Part shown: positions 1 through 9,252 of the stretch, in pieces
Layout: each line of letters opens with the position of its first letter
Position numbering within the stretch: position 1 is the first letter of the stretch
Source of the DNA: Petasospora fabianii
Taxonomy: Eukaryota > Ascomycota > Saccharomycetes > Phaffomycetales > Wickerhamomycetaceae
Direction: 5' to 3'
Assembly: GCA_022641835.1 (NCBI GenBank)
Contig: CP048715.1
Coordinates: forward strand, 434,001-498,000
Length of the DNA: 64,000 bases
Program-made: the position numbers and the translations under genes
The notes under the pieces: model-generated
What the model was told of the DNA's origin: nothing
Seen by the model: the letters and a program-made list of their open reading frames with translations, nothing else
Databases searched by the model: none

Positions 1-1158
1 CGTACACTTCATGATCAGAATGCTAAAGATTTGGGATCACTCTTGAGAACAGTACCAAACTTCAAGGAGAGCAAGCCTGATTCACAAAGAGTGGAAGATG
101 GTATTAAAGATCTTCAATCGTACCTCTCATCTTCCACTACTGTCTCAAATGACATCTTCACCGGTCTCTATGAGCTCTCCTCTACCATCATCCCAGAATC
201 CAAGATCTCTCTCTCCTCTAAGACCACCTCATTCAAGAAACCATCCTTCTTGGTACGCTACTGGCCCATTCTTCTTGCCACTTTACTCTATGGCCCACGC
301 ACTGTGGCATCTGCAGTTGCGAACCGTGAGGCTGTGATCCTATTCATCCAGAAGAATGTTATTGATACCATCTCCGGATTCTGGAATAACTGGATCCTCA
401 AGCCCGTAAATAACATCCTCTCCACGATTCGTCATGATGACAATTCAGAAATCTCCATCATGTCCCAAAAGTCGCTCGACTCAGACCTTGACAGTCTTAA
501 GAGAATGGTTATTGAGTACACAATTGAAAACTCACCAGAGTACAAGGGCATGAAGAGCACTGATATTGAGCTGTTGAAGCATGAACTGGACACAATGGTA
601 TCATCTGGCGATTTGACTCCGATGATGAAGGGATATGAAGAGGATATCAAGAAACCTATCAAAAACCTCGTGAGTGGGAGACTTCCCCGTGCTTTACTGA
701 TCCAGTTACAAAAGACAAAGGTTGATGGTGCCGTTGCCATTAGCGGAATCGACAAGTTGTTGAAGAGTCAGGAGCTTGTGTTTGGAATTGTTGCTGCTTC
801 TCCTTCCTTTGTGATTTTGGTTTATGTTCTTGGTGCCGTGAATGCGTATGTGAAGAAGGGTTACATTGCTAGAGGTACCGGAGAGAATAAGTTGATTGTT
901 TCAAGAAACTTGAACAATATTGAGAGATTGCTGGGATCTTTAGAAGGCGTTGAGACCGACCAGCTGGATTTGCTGAATGGTCAGCTTTTACTCGAGATCA
1001 TCTCTTTGAGAAACGCTGGATTATTGTTGGTCCCTTCTAACAGAAGATCAGAGTGGGTGAGAGACATTAATGACCTCGTTGACTCCAAAGCTCCCACTAA
1101 GGCCAGACTTCACACTATTACAAGAATGTACCATGTATATGGTTCGTTCTTCTCTTAA
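1..1158 (+). CDS. NCA2: Nca2-like mitochondrial protein, 5' end cut by window edge
   Basis: The reading frame is open from base 1, so the true start lies outside the window; 385 C-terminal residues are seen. Nca2 is a mitochondrial protein that in S. cerevisiae, together with Nca3, controls expression of mitochondrially encoded ATP synthase subunits 6 and 8. Two hydrophobic stretches are visible, one beginning YWPILLATLLYGP and one near GIVAASPSFVILVYV, as expected for a membrane-bound member. The C-terminal pattern of SRNLNNIERLL and LLEIISLRNAG is typical of the family. It is convergent with the PIN3 homologue, as YPR155C is with YPR154W in S. cerevisiae, which supports the call independently of the sequence. 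No internal stop or frameshift is seen. Confidence 0.85.
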   Translation, partial: RTLHDQNAKDLGSLLRTVPNFKESKPDSQRVEDGIKDLQSYLSSSTTVSNDIFTGLYELSSTIIPESKISLSSKTTSFKKPSFLVRYWPILLATLLYGPRTVASAVANREAVILFIQKNVIDTISGFWNNWILKPVNNILSTIRHDDNSEISIMSQKSLDSDLDSLKRMVIEYTIENSPEYKGMKSTDIELLKHELDTMVSSGDLTPMMKGYEEDIKKPIKNLVSGRLPRALLIQLQKTKVDGAVAISGIDKLLKSQELVFGIVAASPSFVILVYVLGAVNAYVKKGYIARGTGENKLIVSRNLNNIERLLGSLEGVETDQLDLLNGQLLLEIISLRNAGLLLVPSNRRSEWVRDINDLVDSKAPTKARLHTITRMYHVYGSFFS

Positions 1159-1374
1159 AGACAGAACTACGAATGAACATATCTCAAGGTATAAAAAAAA
1201 TCGTGGACTCATGAAGTGTATATATAGTGTGAATACCATCAAATTGATCTACCTCAGCCTAACAATAGCATCACGCAACCAAAAAGACAAAACCGGCGTA
1301 GACGGGACCATTCGTACCCGTTAAAACGAATGAAAAATCATGAAAAGAAAATACAACGTATAACTTCACTCGCT

Positions 1375-2190
1375 TCAGAAGATAGAGTTGACAATGTCAG
1401 AACCGATCGTGGCACCAGCACCAAAGATGGCAGCATTACCCAATTTTGAGCCAAACTTTTTAAGATGACCGCCATGGTGCTGCTGCTGTGGTTGCTGTTG
1501 GACGTCTTGTCCCTGTGGTGGGAATGGTGTGCCATTGTTAGGATATACCGGATAGCCATTGTTGTATTGTTGTGGTGGCATCTGCATTTGCATTTGCTGT
1601 GGTGGCATCTGAGAATACGATGGAGCTGGAGATGGTGCTGGTCTGGCGTCGAATGTTGGCTTGACGTAGTTCGATGGGAACATACCAGTGCGTCCGTTGC
1701 ATGTACCCCTCCACCAATCTGGGGATGTGTGCTCCAACACCTGAACTTTGTCACCTACTGTCAATGAGAGGTCCTCCGGCTGCTGGGCGGCATAGTTGTA
1801 GAGCACTTCTACATACTCAGCGTTTGTCGGCTGAGGCTGTAGTTGCTGAGTCTTCTCTGGTGGGTAGGATGGAGCAGCCTCGACGTGCGATTTGTCTTGA
1901 GATGGGGTGGCGGAGACGGAAGGGGCCAAATCCACTGGGGCGTTACCACTTTGGTAACGGTCAGGGAGAGCATCCATCACCTGATTGAAGAAGTTCTCAG
2001 AGATGACGTTGGATTCACGGAGGAACTCGAGCTCCTATCGAGGAATTGTTAGTGGTCTGTGGAAAGAAGACCTTGGGGGTGAAAGACCTAGAGCGCCATG
2101 TGGAACGTGGCCATCTCACAACCATTAAGTGGTTCATGTACTCACGGTTTTAAGTGTAGAAATGGAACGATTAACAAGTGCAGCAGACAT
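1375..2190 (-). CDS. PIN3: SH3-domain actin-patch / prion-inducing protein, Lsb1/Pin3 type (one intron)
   Basis: Spliced product of 234 residues. Exon 1 is 2190-2146 (15 codons) and exon 2 is 2034-1375. The intron (2145-2035, 111 nt) has donor GTGAGT, branch CACTAAC and acceptor TAG. Joining gives an N-terminus MSAALVNRSISTLKT followed by ELEFLRESNVIS, matching the start of Lsb1/Pin3; the uninterrupted frame alone would lose it. One SH3 domain follows (about residues 88-145, with ALYDY-like VLYNYAA, the WWRG and the SNYV motifs). The tail is rich in Pro and Gln with PPQQ and QPQQQ runs. These proteins bind Las17/WASP, and Pin3 can promote appearance of the PSI+ prion in S. cerevisiae. The neighbours NCA2 and MAY24 are the same as at YPR154W, which favours PIN3 over its paralogue LSB1. 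Confidence 0.88.
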
Positions 2191-2398
2191 TATTGGTGCA
2201 ATCTTCGAGTTAGATATTCGACTTCAGCGATGCGTCAGTGGTGGAAAGTTGTAGATTTGCAAGAGAAGCTCCTTTTTATGACATAGCAGTGCCTCTTTCC
2301 GTACTGCGCTCGACTGCCTGATCCGGAAACAGTATCGCTAAATCCTGAGCATAAATGGTTGGGCCAGCCATGAGCAGAGAAAGAGGACAATGATGGCT

Positions 2399-2951
2399 TC
2401 ACATGACAACAGACATCATTGGGTATGATGTAACGAGGTTTAGGAGGATCTGTATCATTCCGCAACACATAGGGATCCAGGTGGACATGGAGAAAAGACC
2501 GGCTTTATAGATGGCCGCTATGCTGTTCATCATCATGTTAGTACCGAACAATCTTCTCTTGCAACAAACATTATACTTACACCAGCCCTAAGACGGTCCC
2601 TGATATCAGAGCCTGTACACCGCCGAGAATAACATAGAAAACAACCATCATCAAGCCTTTGGAGAACTTGCGATGGATGAACGAAGCCCAAATTCCAACG
2701 GCTGCGTAGAAGCCAATAAAGAAAATGAGCGACCAGAACACAGTGAATCTCCAGACATCATAGGTGTAGTACAGGTACGACACTGTGTACATATCGTTGC
2801 CCACTGGCCAGTATAATGAGGGGAATTTGGGTGTGGTGTACCCAATGGGTACGTCTGCGATGGTGACGAACGTCCTGGTGGAGTTTTGTTAGTGTGCTGC
2901 TTTGCGAGGCGGGCACCGAAAATTCGTATTAGACACATACTTGGATCCCAT
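2399..2951 (-). CDS. MAY24: May24-like TMEM170-family membrane protein (two introns)
   Basis: Spliced product of 142 residues in three exons: 2951-2941, 2874-2581 and 2522-2399. Intron 1 (66 nt) has donor GTATGT and branch CACTAAC. Intron 2 (58 nt) has donor GTAAGT, a perfect TACTAAC and acceptor CAG. Exon 1 codes only for MGS plus two bases of a Lys codon. The uninterrupted frame would end at the second donor, losing the C-terminal part that begins IAAIYKAGLFSMSTW. Three hydrophobic helices are visible: FTVFWSLIFFIGFYAAVG, LMMVVFYVILGGVQALISG and the last segment. The length matches S. cerevisiae May24 (about 140 residues, also intron-containing). The exact role is unknown; TMEM170 proteins act in ER and nuclear envelope shaping in animals. 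Same strand and order as YPR153W-YPR154W. Confidence 0.85.
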
Positions 2952-3400
2952 AGAGATGTTATCAGGGAGAATACTAGCGAGAGATGATAGCCAACTTCTT
3001 AGAAAAGGCGCAGTTTAAAGGCTCGTCAACCAGGCCGGAGATATGGCTTTCATTAGAGTCAACAATGTAATCAGTCTCGGAGAGCGCGACTAGTGGCCGG
3101 CTCCAACTACAACTACAATCGCAACTACAACTACAAGGCCAAAGTGGCATGCTTGCGAATTTTAAGGATATTTTAGATGCTGAATAAAAACATGGGACAT
3201 AACGGTCGTAGCGGGTGAATATACTGGTTCGGATTAAAACTTGAAACTCATGTGGTATCTTCTCTGGCGAGTTCCAGTGTTGTTGAACCAGCTTCATATA
3301 GTCGGACAAGAGCATCAAAAAGTCAGGGAATGGGACAAATGATGTGGAAAATCAAGACTTGATGTAGATGCAAGTATGTGGCAGAAGATAAAAACTAGCT
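2952..3400 (-). promoter_or_regulatory. Upstream region of MAY24, with AACTAC repeats
   Basis: No convincing gene here. A 114-codon minus-strand frame (3318-2974) is low-complexity Cys/Ser where it crosses a short AACTAC tandem repeat (about 3102-3137) and has no recognisable domain. The stretch most likely holds the MAY24 promoter and the 3' region of the F-box gene. Confidence 0.4.
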
Positions 3401-4840
3401 TCAGTGGTAGTTCAAGTAAAGACCACCACCGTTCTCCTCGAGTAAGTTGGCCAAGACGCTAACATCATCACTTTCAACATCCCAACCGAGCTTGGCTGTG
3501 ATGCTAACGTTCTTGAGGCATGGAAGACGATCCTCCATGATTGCGATGGTCAAGTCATCAGGATGAATCTTACCATTTTGCCCCAACGCACCACTTGACT
3601 CAATCCAAAGTGTTCTGAGTTTCCTCTGGCGTCCTCTTCCGAGTGTTGGAAGAAGTTCTTCAGAGAACAAAGAGCGGGAGCAGTAGTCAACAGTGACTTG
3701 AAGAAACACCAAGTTTGGGCAATAGGTGAAGACAAAATCGAGAGAGCTGTCACCGAGCTTTGGAAGCGGGTATTGAAAACTCAGGTGTGTGACATTTTCA
3801 CCATACTTTCCAAGCATCCTGTAAATTGATTGCTCAGTGAGGATTGGACAGTGCGCAAACTCGAGTCTTTTGATAGTTGGAGGGAACACGGATTGAGAGA
3901 GGAAGTTGTCGGTGATACCGCCACTCAGTCTCAAGCAGCTCAGATTTGGCGGCCAGACGGTGTTCTCACACTCATCACATGAGATAGAAGATCTCGGGAA
4001 TGAAAGTGTGTTGAGGTCCTTCGCATTTCTAATCGAGTAGAAGAGTTCTTTCAGGTTGACTGTCTCACTGACAAAACCGAGATTGAGAACCTTCATCTTG
4101 GTACACCCTCTTAAACTCACGAGTGGGGCATAACCAAAACTGGTCTGTGGGGCCGTGAAAACCTCAAGGTTTTCTGAACAGCGTCTCAACAGTTTGGAAA
4201 CATAAGAGTTTTTTCCACTCTGGATAATGGTGGATAGATCCATGCGGCGAACAAGTGATCCTACCTTGTTCTTAGTACCAGTCACCGCATCAACAAACTT
4301 GGCAAAGTTGTGTGTATCCAAGGTTGGTTCCTCATATAACATGGGTAAGTAGATTCTGTACCACAACTTGCAGACTCTCAAGTACTTTGGATCCTTTTTG
4401 CCGACATAGGAAAGGATCAGCTGAAATAACTCGACAGGAAACACCATTCCAAGATCTTCTTGGACAAGAAAGGGCTGCCTCTCAACCTCGTGCGGAATCT
4501 CAACAAGTAAACCATTCTTGATTTTTTCATTGATGATTGCAAACTTCAATACATCAATCTTCTGGAACTTGGAAACTGGCCAGGCAGGGTATGCAGAGTG
4601 ATCCTCAACATCGGCATTAGCAAACCTCACGGTCATCGTGGTGGCATAGCCGTAAGCGGATGGCGAAACACCAGATGTGTTGGAGCCACTCTGCACTACT
4701 TTACTCATTTCGACTTCGTCTTCATCGTCTTCGTCATCATATGTCCCTGGAGTATGGCCCTCAGTGTGCTTCACGACGTTACCAGGCCCGTAACGTCTGT
4801 AGGGGGCCTTGGTCTTCTTTGGCCTTCTCTTGTTCGCCAT
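3401..4840 (-). CDS. F-box protein with leucine-rich repeats, YDR306C-like
   Basis: 479 residues, close to the 478 of S. cerevisiae YDR306C. The N-terminus is basic (MANKRRPKKTKAPYRR) followed by an acidic stretch (DDEDDEDEVE). An F-box lies at about 131-175 (VFPVELFQLILSYVGKKD, then LRVCKLWYRIYLP). The rest forms irregular leucine-rich repeats (LSCLRLSGG, IKRLEFAHCPIL, LVFLQVTVD). F-box proteins bind Skp1 and recruit substrates to SCF ubiquitin ligases; the substrate of this one is not known. The start is the first ATG of the frame. It is divergent from CDC9, so the two share a 508-bp promoter region. Confidence 0.8.
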   Translation of the reverse strand: MANKRRPKKTKAPYRRYGPGNVVKHTEGHTPGTYDDEDDEDEVEMSKVVQSGSNTSGVSPSAYGYATTMTVRFANADVEDHSAYPAWPVSKFQKIDVLKFAIINEKIKNGLLVEIPHEVERQPFLVQEDLGMVFPVELFQLILSYVGKKDPKYLRVCKLWYRIYLPMLYEEPTLDTHNFAKFVDAVTGTKNKVGSLVRRMDLSTIIQSGKNSYVSKLLRRCSENLEVFTAPQTSFGYAPLVSLRGCTKMKVLNLGFVSETVNLKELFYSIRNAKDLNTLSFPRSSISCDECENTVWPPNLSCLRLSGGITDNFLSQSVFPPTIKRLEFAHCPILTEQSIYRMLGKYGENVTHLSFQYPLPKLGDSSLDFVFTYCPNLVFLQVTVDYCSRSLFSEELLPTLGRGRQRKLRTLWIESSGALGQNGKIHPDDLTIAIMEDRLPCLKNVSITAKLGWDVESDDVSVLANLLEENGGGLYLNYH

Positions 4841-5348
4841 ATTGAGGGTGAAGGTGGAGAAAGTATAACTGTGTTGTACTTGTGGAGCTGTGAAGAGTCA
4901 GAATAAGGATAAATCAAGGGTGAGGGTTAGAGAATAGCAAAAAAAGAAACAATCTAAAGTGTGGAGAAGTCTCTCGCCTCGAAATTGGCTGACAAATTTG
5001 AGGAAATCGCTGCATCGGGAAACTGACGAAATAGGAAATATGCTTAATTGGGAAAATTAGTGCGATGAGGTGGCGAAGATTGTACTTATAGCTGGTTATT
5101 AGGACGTTTAAAGGGTGGACTTTTGTTGTTGACTATTCACTGATGATAAGGGTCTCTCAATGTTAGGCAGTGTCAGGCCTCCATGCTTTAATCAAATATC
5201 AGGTTGTCACATTTAGATTTGCTTCCCCCCCGCCCCACACAGACAGTTGGCTTTTATCGACATAAGACACAAGACGACGCGCGACGCGTACTTTCAGAAA
5301 CGCGTCTTCTCCATCTCTTAGTCCTAAATTGTTCGTCACATCATCTGA
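4841..5348. other. Divergent promoter between F-box gene and CDC9
   Basis: No gene seen. It contains the CDC9 ACGCGT boxes, a short C-run near 5226, and an AT-rich segment at about 5030-5095 that could serve either gene. Confidence 0.5.
5284..5305 (+). promoter_or_regulatory. Paired MluI cell-cycle boxes (ACGCGT) upstream of CDC9
   Basis: Two perfect ACGCGT hexamers, 5284-5289 and 5300-5305, 16 bp apart and 44-65 bp before the first CDC9 ATG. In S. cerevisiae MBF (Mbp1-Swi6) binds this motif and drives CDC9 at G1/S. The closeness to the ATG would leave only a short leader for the longer protein form. Confidence 0.65.
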
Positions 5349-7814
5349 ATGTGGAAGCGGTTGACACGAACAGTTATCGAGAGATCTAGTCTTTGTACCA
5401 CACGCTCAATTGTTCCTGTACACTCGCTCGTCCTTCACCAGACACCAAGACCGCAACTAGTGACATACAAGATGGCTGGAAACCGTGACATCTTTGCCAT
5501 GCTTTCGAAGAAGAAGGGCGCCGATGCCGAACCACAGAAGGAAGAGCCCAAGAACGATGCTCAAGAGGCTACACCAGAGTTGAGTGGGGTTGACACGGCC
5601 GAGGTTCAGTCTGCTAAGAAGTCAGCTTCATCATCGCCGAAACGAGCTCGTTCTAAAACGAGATCTCCATCTCCAAAGAGACCCGAGGTGAAGTCGAAGT
5701 CTCGGTCACCATCACCAGCCCACAAGAAGCAAAAGCTTGAGTCTTCATCACCTGTGGAAGAGAAGGTTGACGCCGAAGCAACAGCACAAGTTGAGAATGC
5801 CATCACTAAGGAACAGGATTCTGCGTCCGATGTTGATGTTGATGCCAAGGCAGAGGAAGACGTTGACGATGACCTTGCATTCGATTCGGAGACCGAGAAG
5901 AAGGACGCTAAGGATGCCAAACAGCTCTTGACACTTGCTAAGATGGAAACGACGAAGTTCTCTACCAAGATGGCGGAAGGCAAACCAATCCCTTACGCAG
6001 CTGTCTGTGAAGTGTTTGATAAGATTGAGGCCACCTCGAAGCGTCTTGAGATCATCAAGCTTGCCTCTGACTTCTTCCTGAAAGTTCTACAAACGAATCC
6101 AAATGATTTGATTTATGTGACATATCTCTTCATCAACCGTCTTGGTCCAGACTATGAGGGCCTCGAGCTTGGTCTCGGTGAGACCATCTTGATCAAGACC
6201 ATCTCTGAGTCTACTGGTAAGTCAACTGCTCAGGTTAAGAGCAAGTATCGTGAAACAGGTGACTTGGGTCTCATCGCTCTTCAGGCCCGTAACGTGCAAC
6301 CAACAATGTTCAAACCAAAAGCGCTGACCGTTAACGCTGTGTTCAACAACTTAAAGGAGATTGCTAGTACAACCGGTAGCAGTTCACAGACAAAGAAGAT
6401 TAACATCATCAAGCGTATGCTTACCGCTTCCCAAGGTCTTGAAGCGAAGTTCCTTATCAGATCATTAGAGTCCAAATTGAGAATCGGCCTTGCTGAGAAG
6501 ACTGTGCTAATTTCCCTTGCTAAGGCCCTGATCACATTTGAAAAGATCAAGGCAGGTAAGAAGGCCACCTCAATCACCCCAGAGCTATTTGTACAGGCAG
6601 AGGAGAAGATCAGAGATGCGTTCTGTCAGGTTCCAAACTATGAGGTCCTGCTCAAGACAGCTTTGGAGCACGGTGTGCTGAATTTGGACAAGTTCTGTAC
6701 TTTGAAGCCAGGTGTGCCACTGAAGCCGATGCTTGCCAAACCAACCAAGTCTATATCCGAGGTGCTTGACAGATTCACTGGAGAGGAATTTACGTGCGAG
6801 TATAAGTATGATGGTGAGCGTGCTCAGGTGCATCTGTTGAACACTGGTGAGGTGAGGGTCTACTCAAGAAACTCCGAGGACATGTCTCAAAGATACCCTG
6901 ACATTGTGGACAGTGTAAAGGGATTTTTGACTCCTGGTGTGGAGACAAAATCACTCATCTTGGACTGTGAAGCCGTTGCTTGGAGTAGAGAGGAGAACAA
7001 AATATTGCCGTTCCAGGTGCTGTCGACACGAAAGAGAAAAGATGTCCAGGCTGGTGACATCAAGGTTCAGGTCTGTCTCTTTGCGTTTGATATCTTGTGC
7101 TATAACGATACCCCATTAATTCAGAAACCGTTGAGAGAAAGAAGAAAAGTGCTTCAAAGCGTTACTCAGGAGGTTCCAGGAAACTTTGCCTTCGCTACAA
7201 GTAAGACGACTGATAATGTCGAGGAGCTACAGGCCTTCCTGGATGAGTCTATTAAGGGATCTTGTGAAGGTTTGATGGTGAAAACACTTGACTCAGACCC
7301 GTACAGACCATCACAGAGATCCAACTGTTGGCTGAAAGTGAAGAAGGACTATCTTGCTGGTGTTGGTGACTCCTTGGATCTTGTTGTTGTTGGTGCGTAC
7401 TACGGTAGGGGTAAGAGAACTGGTACGTATGGTGGTTTCCTGCTTGCATCCTACAATTCGGATACTGGTGACTATGAAACGACATGTAAGATTGGTACTG
7501 GTTTCTCTGATGAGATGTTGAAGCAGCTGTATGAGAAACTTCAGCCAACTGAGGTGGAACAGGCCAAACCCTATGTGCTGTTTGATTCATCTGCTGAACC
7601 AGATATCTGGTTTGAGCCATCGATTCTATTCGAGGTCTTGACTGCTGACCTTTCACTGTCGCCAATCTACAAGGCAGGTGCTGAGACTTTGGGACGTGGT
7701 GTCTCGTTGAGATTCCCAAGATTTATTCGTATTAGAGATGATAAGGGCATCGAAGACGCTACAACAAGTGAGCAGGTGGTGGAGTTCTACGAGAGACAAG
7801 CTCATAACCAGTGA
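5349..7814 (+). CDS. CDC9: ATP-dependent DNA ligase I, with dual start for mitochondria and nucleus
   Basis: 821 residues from the first ATG. Cdc9 seals Okazaki fragments and repair nicks in the nucleus and also works in mitochondria. The adenylation motif KYDGER places the catalytic lysine at residue 486. DNA-binding, nucleotidyl-transferase and OB-fold parts follow in order, ending with the family's RFPRFIRIRDDK. The first 41 residues are rich in Arg, Ser and Thr and nearly free of acid (MWKRLTRTVIERSS), like a mitochondrial presequence. A second ATG at 5472 in a better context (caagATGg) starts MAGNRDIFAMLSKKKG, the likely nuclear form. S. cerevisiae CDC9 uses the same two-start device. 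Residues 65-170 are a charged, Ser/Pro-rich, poorly conserved linker. A canonical PCNA-binding QxxLxxFF box is not evident near the nuclear start. Confidence 0.95.
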   Translation: MWKRLTRTVIERSSLCTTRSIVPVHSLVLHQTPRPQLVTYKMAGNRDIFAMLSKKKGADAEPQKEEPKNDAQEATPELSGVDTAEVQSAKKSASSSPKRARSKTRSPSPKRPEVKSKSRSPSPAHKKQKLESSSPVEEKVDAEATAQVENAITKEQDSASDVDVDAKAEEDVDDDLAFDSETEKKDAKDAKQLLTLAKMETTKFSTKMAEGKPIPYAAVCEVFDKIEATSKRLEIIKLASDFFLKVLQTNPNDLIYVTYLFINRLGPDYEGLELGLGETILIKTISESTGKSTAQVKSKYRETGDLGLIALQARNVQPTMFKPKALTVNAVFNNLKEIASTTGSSSQTKKINIIKRMLTASQGLEAKFLIRSLESKLRIGLAEKTVLISLAKALITFEKIKAGKKATSITPELFVQAEEKIRDAFCQVPNYEVLLKTALEHGVLNLDKFCTLKPGVPLKPMLAKPTKSISEVLDRFTGEEFTCEYKYDGERAQVHLLNTGEVRVYSRNSEDMSQRYPDIVDSVKGFLTPGVETKSLILDCEAVAWSREENKILPFQVLSTRKRKDVQAGDIKVQVCLFAFDILCYNDTPLIQKPLRERRKVLQSVTQEVPGNFAFATSKTTDNVEELQAFLDESIKGSCEGLMVKTLDSDPYRPSQRSNCWLKVKKDYLAGVGDSLDLVVVGAYYGRGKRTGTYGGFLLASYNSDTGDYETTCKIGTGFSDEMLKQLYEKLQPTEVEQAKPYVLFDSSAEPDIWFEPSILFEVLTADLSLSPIYKAGAETLGRGVSLRFPRFIRIRDDKGIEDATTSEQVVEFYERQAHNQ

Positions 7815-8418
7815 GTCCTGTAAATACATGCATTCGCTTAGAGTTTTATTGGTATATCATAAGGGGACGTAGCTGGTTTACTGTCTTAATAAAGGAGGAG
7901 GTGTTGTTCATCAAGTGTACCTGATGATTCTGTGGGCCTTCAAACCCTATAGGTATACGAGGACCTGAGGAGGTGAAGTCTTCACTGATAATATAGATCT
8001 TATGGCATTTCTGCTATAGCGTATAGTGGTAGCTCCTGGATCATGTGGAGGTTGAGTAAAATAAATTAGCTATGATCTTAAAACTCACCCGTTGTTTCAC
8101 TCATAAGAAGGGAGAGTATGCGGTAGAAGCACCGCAAATCTACACTATATATGAAATAGTCGCTTCTCGGCTATATAGTCTATCCTAGTGGAACTCATTT
8201 GAACGATAAAGCCTATGGGGTAGAGACGACGCGAGAGAACACTATTGTGTCTCCTACGCGTCTCGCGAACACGTTTGGTAACTTCTGTCCACCCCCGAAC
8301 AAACGCCCTCATCAACACGCCAGGATTGGACCTTCAGACAACAAGGAGACTCAGATCTTGGAGCAGCTACAAACATCCTCCCCTCCCCTCTATAAATTAC
8401 ACGTATCGAACTTTCACT
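7815..8418 (+). promoter_or_regulatory. Upstream region of the IEC3-like gene with ACGCGT
   Basis: No gene seen over about 600 bp. There is one ACGCGT at 8256-8261, with related GACGCG and CTCGCG nearby (8227-8268), and TATA-like AT stretches near 8144-8152. A CTGATGA near 7920 with CTGA near 7968 was considered as a C/D snoRNA and rejected. Confidence 0.45.
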
Positions 8419-9009
8419 ATGACCGAGGACAAGCCTGTATCACAAAACAGCAAGTACAAGAAGCTTTATCACCGACTTCAAAAACAGTACGAAGACAAGC
8501 TTCTCAAGTCACACAACATGCTATCAGAGTATCATCAAACGACAAGAGATTACACATCACTGCTGAACAAGAAGAACACACTACTTGATCTACTTGAACA
8601 GATGGGCGAAAAGCCAGCCATAGCGATATCAGATGCTTCACAAAATGCTGAGCATATATCAGAGAATGGTGTCAAGAAAGAGGAGAACGGCAGCAAGAAC
8701 AAAATTCCAGAGGCAATTGTTGACACAGATGATGATACGACACGCTTGAGAGCTTTGCAGGATTCCGGACTACTCACGAACCCACTTGTGAAGGAGAAGT
8801 TGAGACGTGCTATTAATGAGGATTTCGATGGTGATGTTACTCTTCAGAGTCTGAAAGATTGGGAAGGAATTCTTGAACACAGCGACGAACAGATGAGTGG
8901 TTGGCTCAAGAAGTTCCTGTCGAATTGGAAACATGGATTTGGCAAGAGAGCAAGATCTAGTGTGGAGCCGGCAGCTAGTGTTAAGAAAAGAAAGCTTGAT
9001 GATGCTTAG
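8419..9009 (+). CDS. Small coiled-coil nuclear protein, possible Iec3-type INO80 subunit
   Basis: 196 residues from the first ATG (8419); frame positions upstream of it have no ATG and lie in the promoter. Residues about 10-65 form a charged coiled coil (KYKKLYHRLQKQYEDKLL, then LLNKKNTLLDLLEQM). The arrangement resembles the N-terminal pattern I recall for fungal Iec3/Ino80 subunits, where a basic YKKL-type start leads to LLDLL. The middle is acidic and variable. A conserved-looking C-terminal block follows (TRLRALQDSGLLTNPLV, then LKDWEGILEHSDEQM), and the end is a basic, nuclear-localisation-like KKRKLDD. S. cerevisiae lacks an obvious Iec3. This is an inference from pattern only and could be another coiled-coil chromatin protein. 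Confidence 0.45.
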   Translation: MTEDKPVSQNSKYKKLYHRLQKQYEDKLLKSHNMLSEYHQTTRDYTSLLNKKNTLLDLLEQMGEKPAIAISDASQNAEHISENGVKKEENGSKNKIPEAIVDTDDDTTRLRALQDSGLLTNPLVKEKLRRAINEDFDGDVTLQSLKDWEGILEHSDEQMSGWLKKFLSNWKHGFGKRARSSVEPAASVKKRKLDDA

Positions 9010-9252
9010 GCCCCCCTTCTTCTCCCGGTTAGAAGGACAGCTACGAGTGAAACGATATGATCTATAAATGCATTAAATTTATTTAATTAGCCATTAATGT
9101 GCGTTCGTAGCGGGTATTTCGTTAATAGATGTAGATCATGGTCCCGCCATGTCTCCCTTGTTTGTCATCATCATGTCTTCATGAATTTTTCCTTCTTTGT
9201 GGTCGTGACCATCTGCTCCATTCACTTCAGTAATATTATTGGGCAGTGTTAT

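Noticed and set aside
2235-2468. 77-codon minus-strand frame between PIN3 and MAY24
   Set aside because: It overlaps the third exon of MAY24 on the same strand in another frame.
2974-3318. 114-codon minus-strand frame upstream of MAY24
   Set aside because: Cys/Ser run comes from an AACTAC tandem repeat; no domain, and it lies in the MAY24 promoter.
7252-7719. 155-codon frame opposite CDC9
   Set aside because: Antisense shadow of the ligase C-terminal domain.
7915-7975. C/D snoRNA candidate (CTGATGA ... CTGA) downstream of CDC9
   Set aside because: First base of box C is wrong, no closing stem around the boxes and no guide sequence could be assigned.
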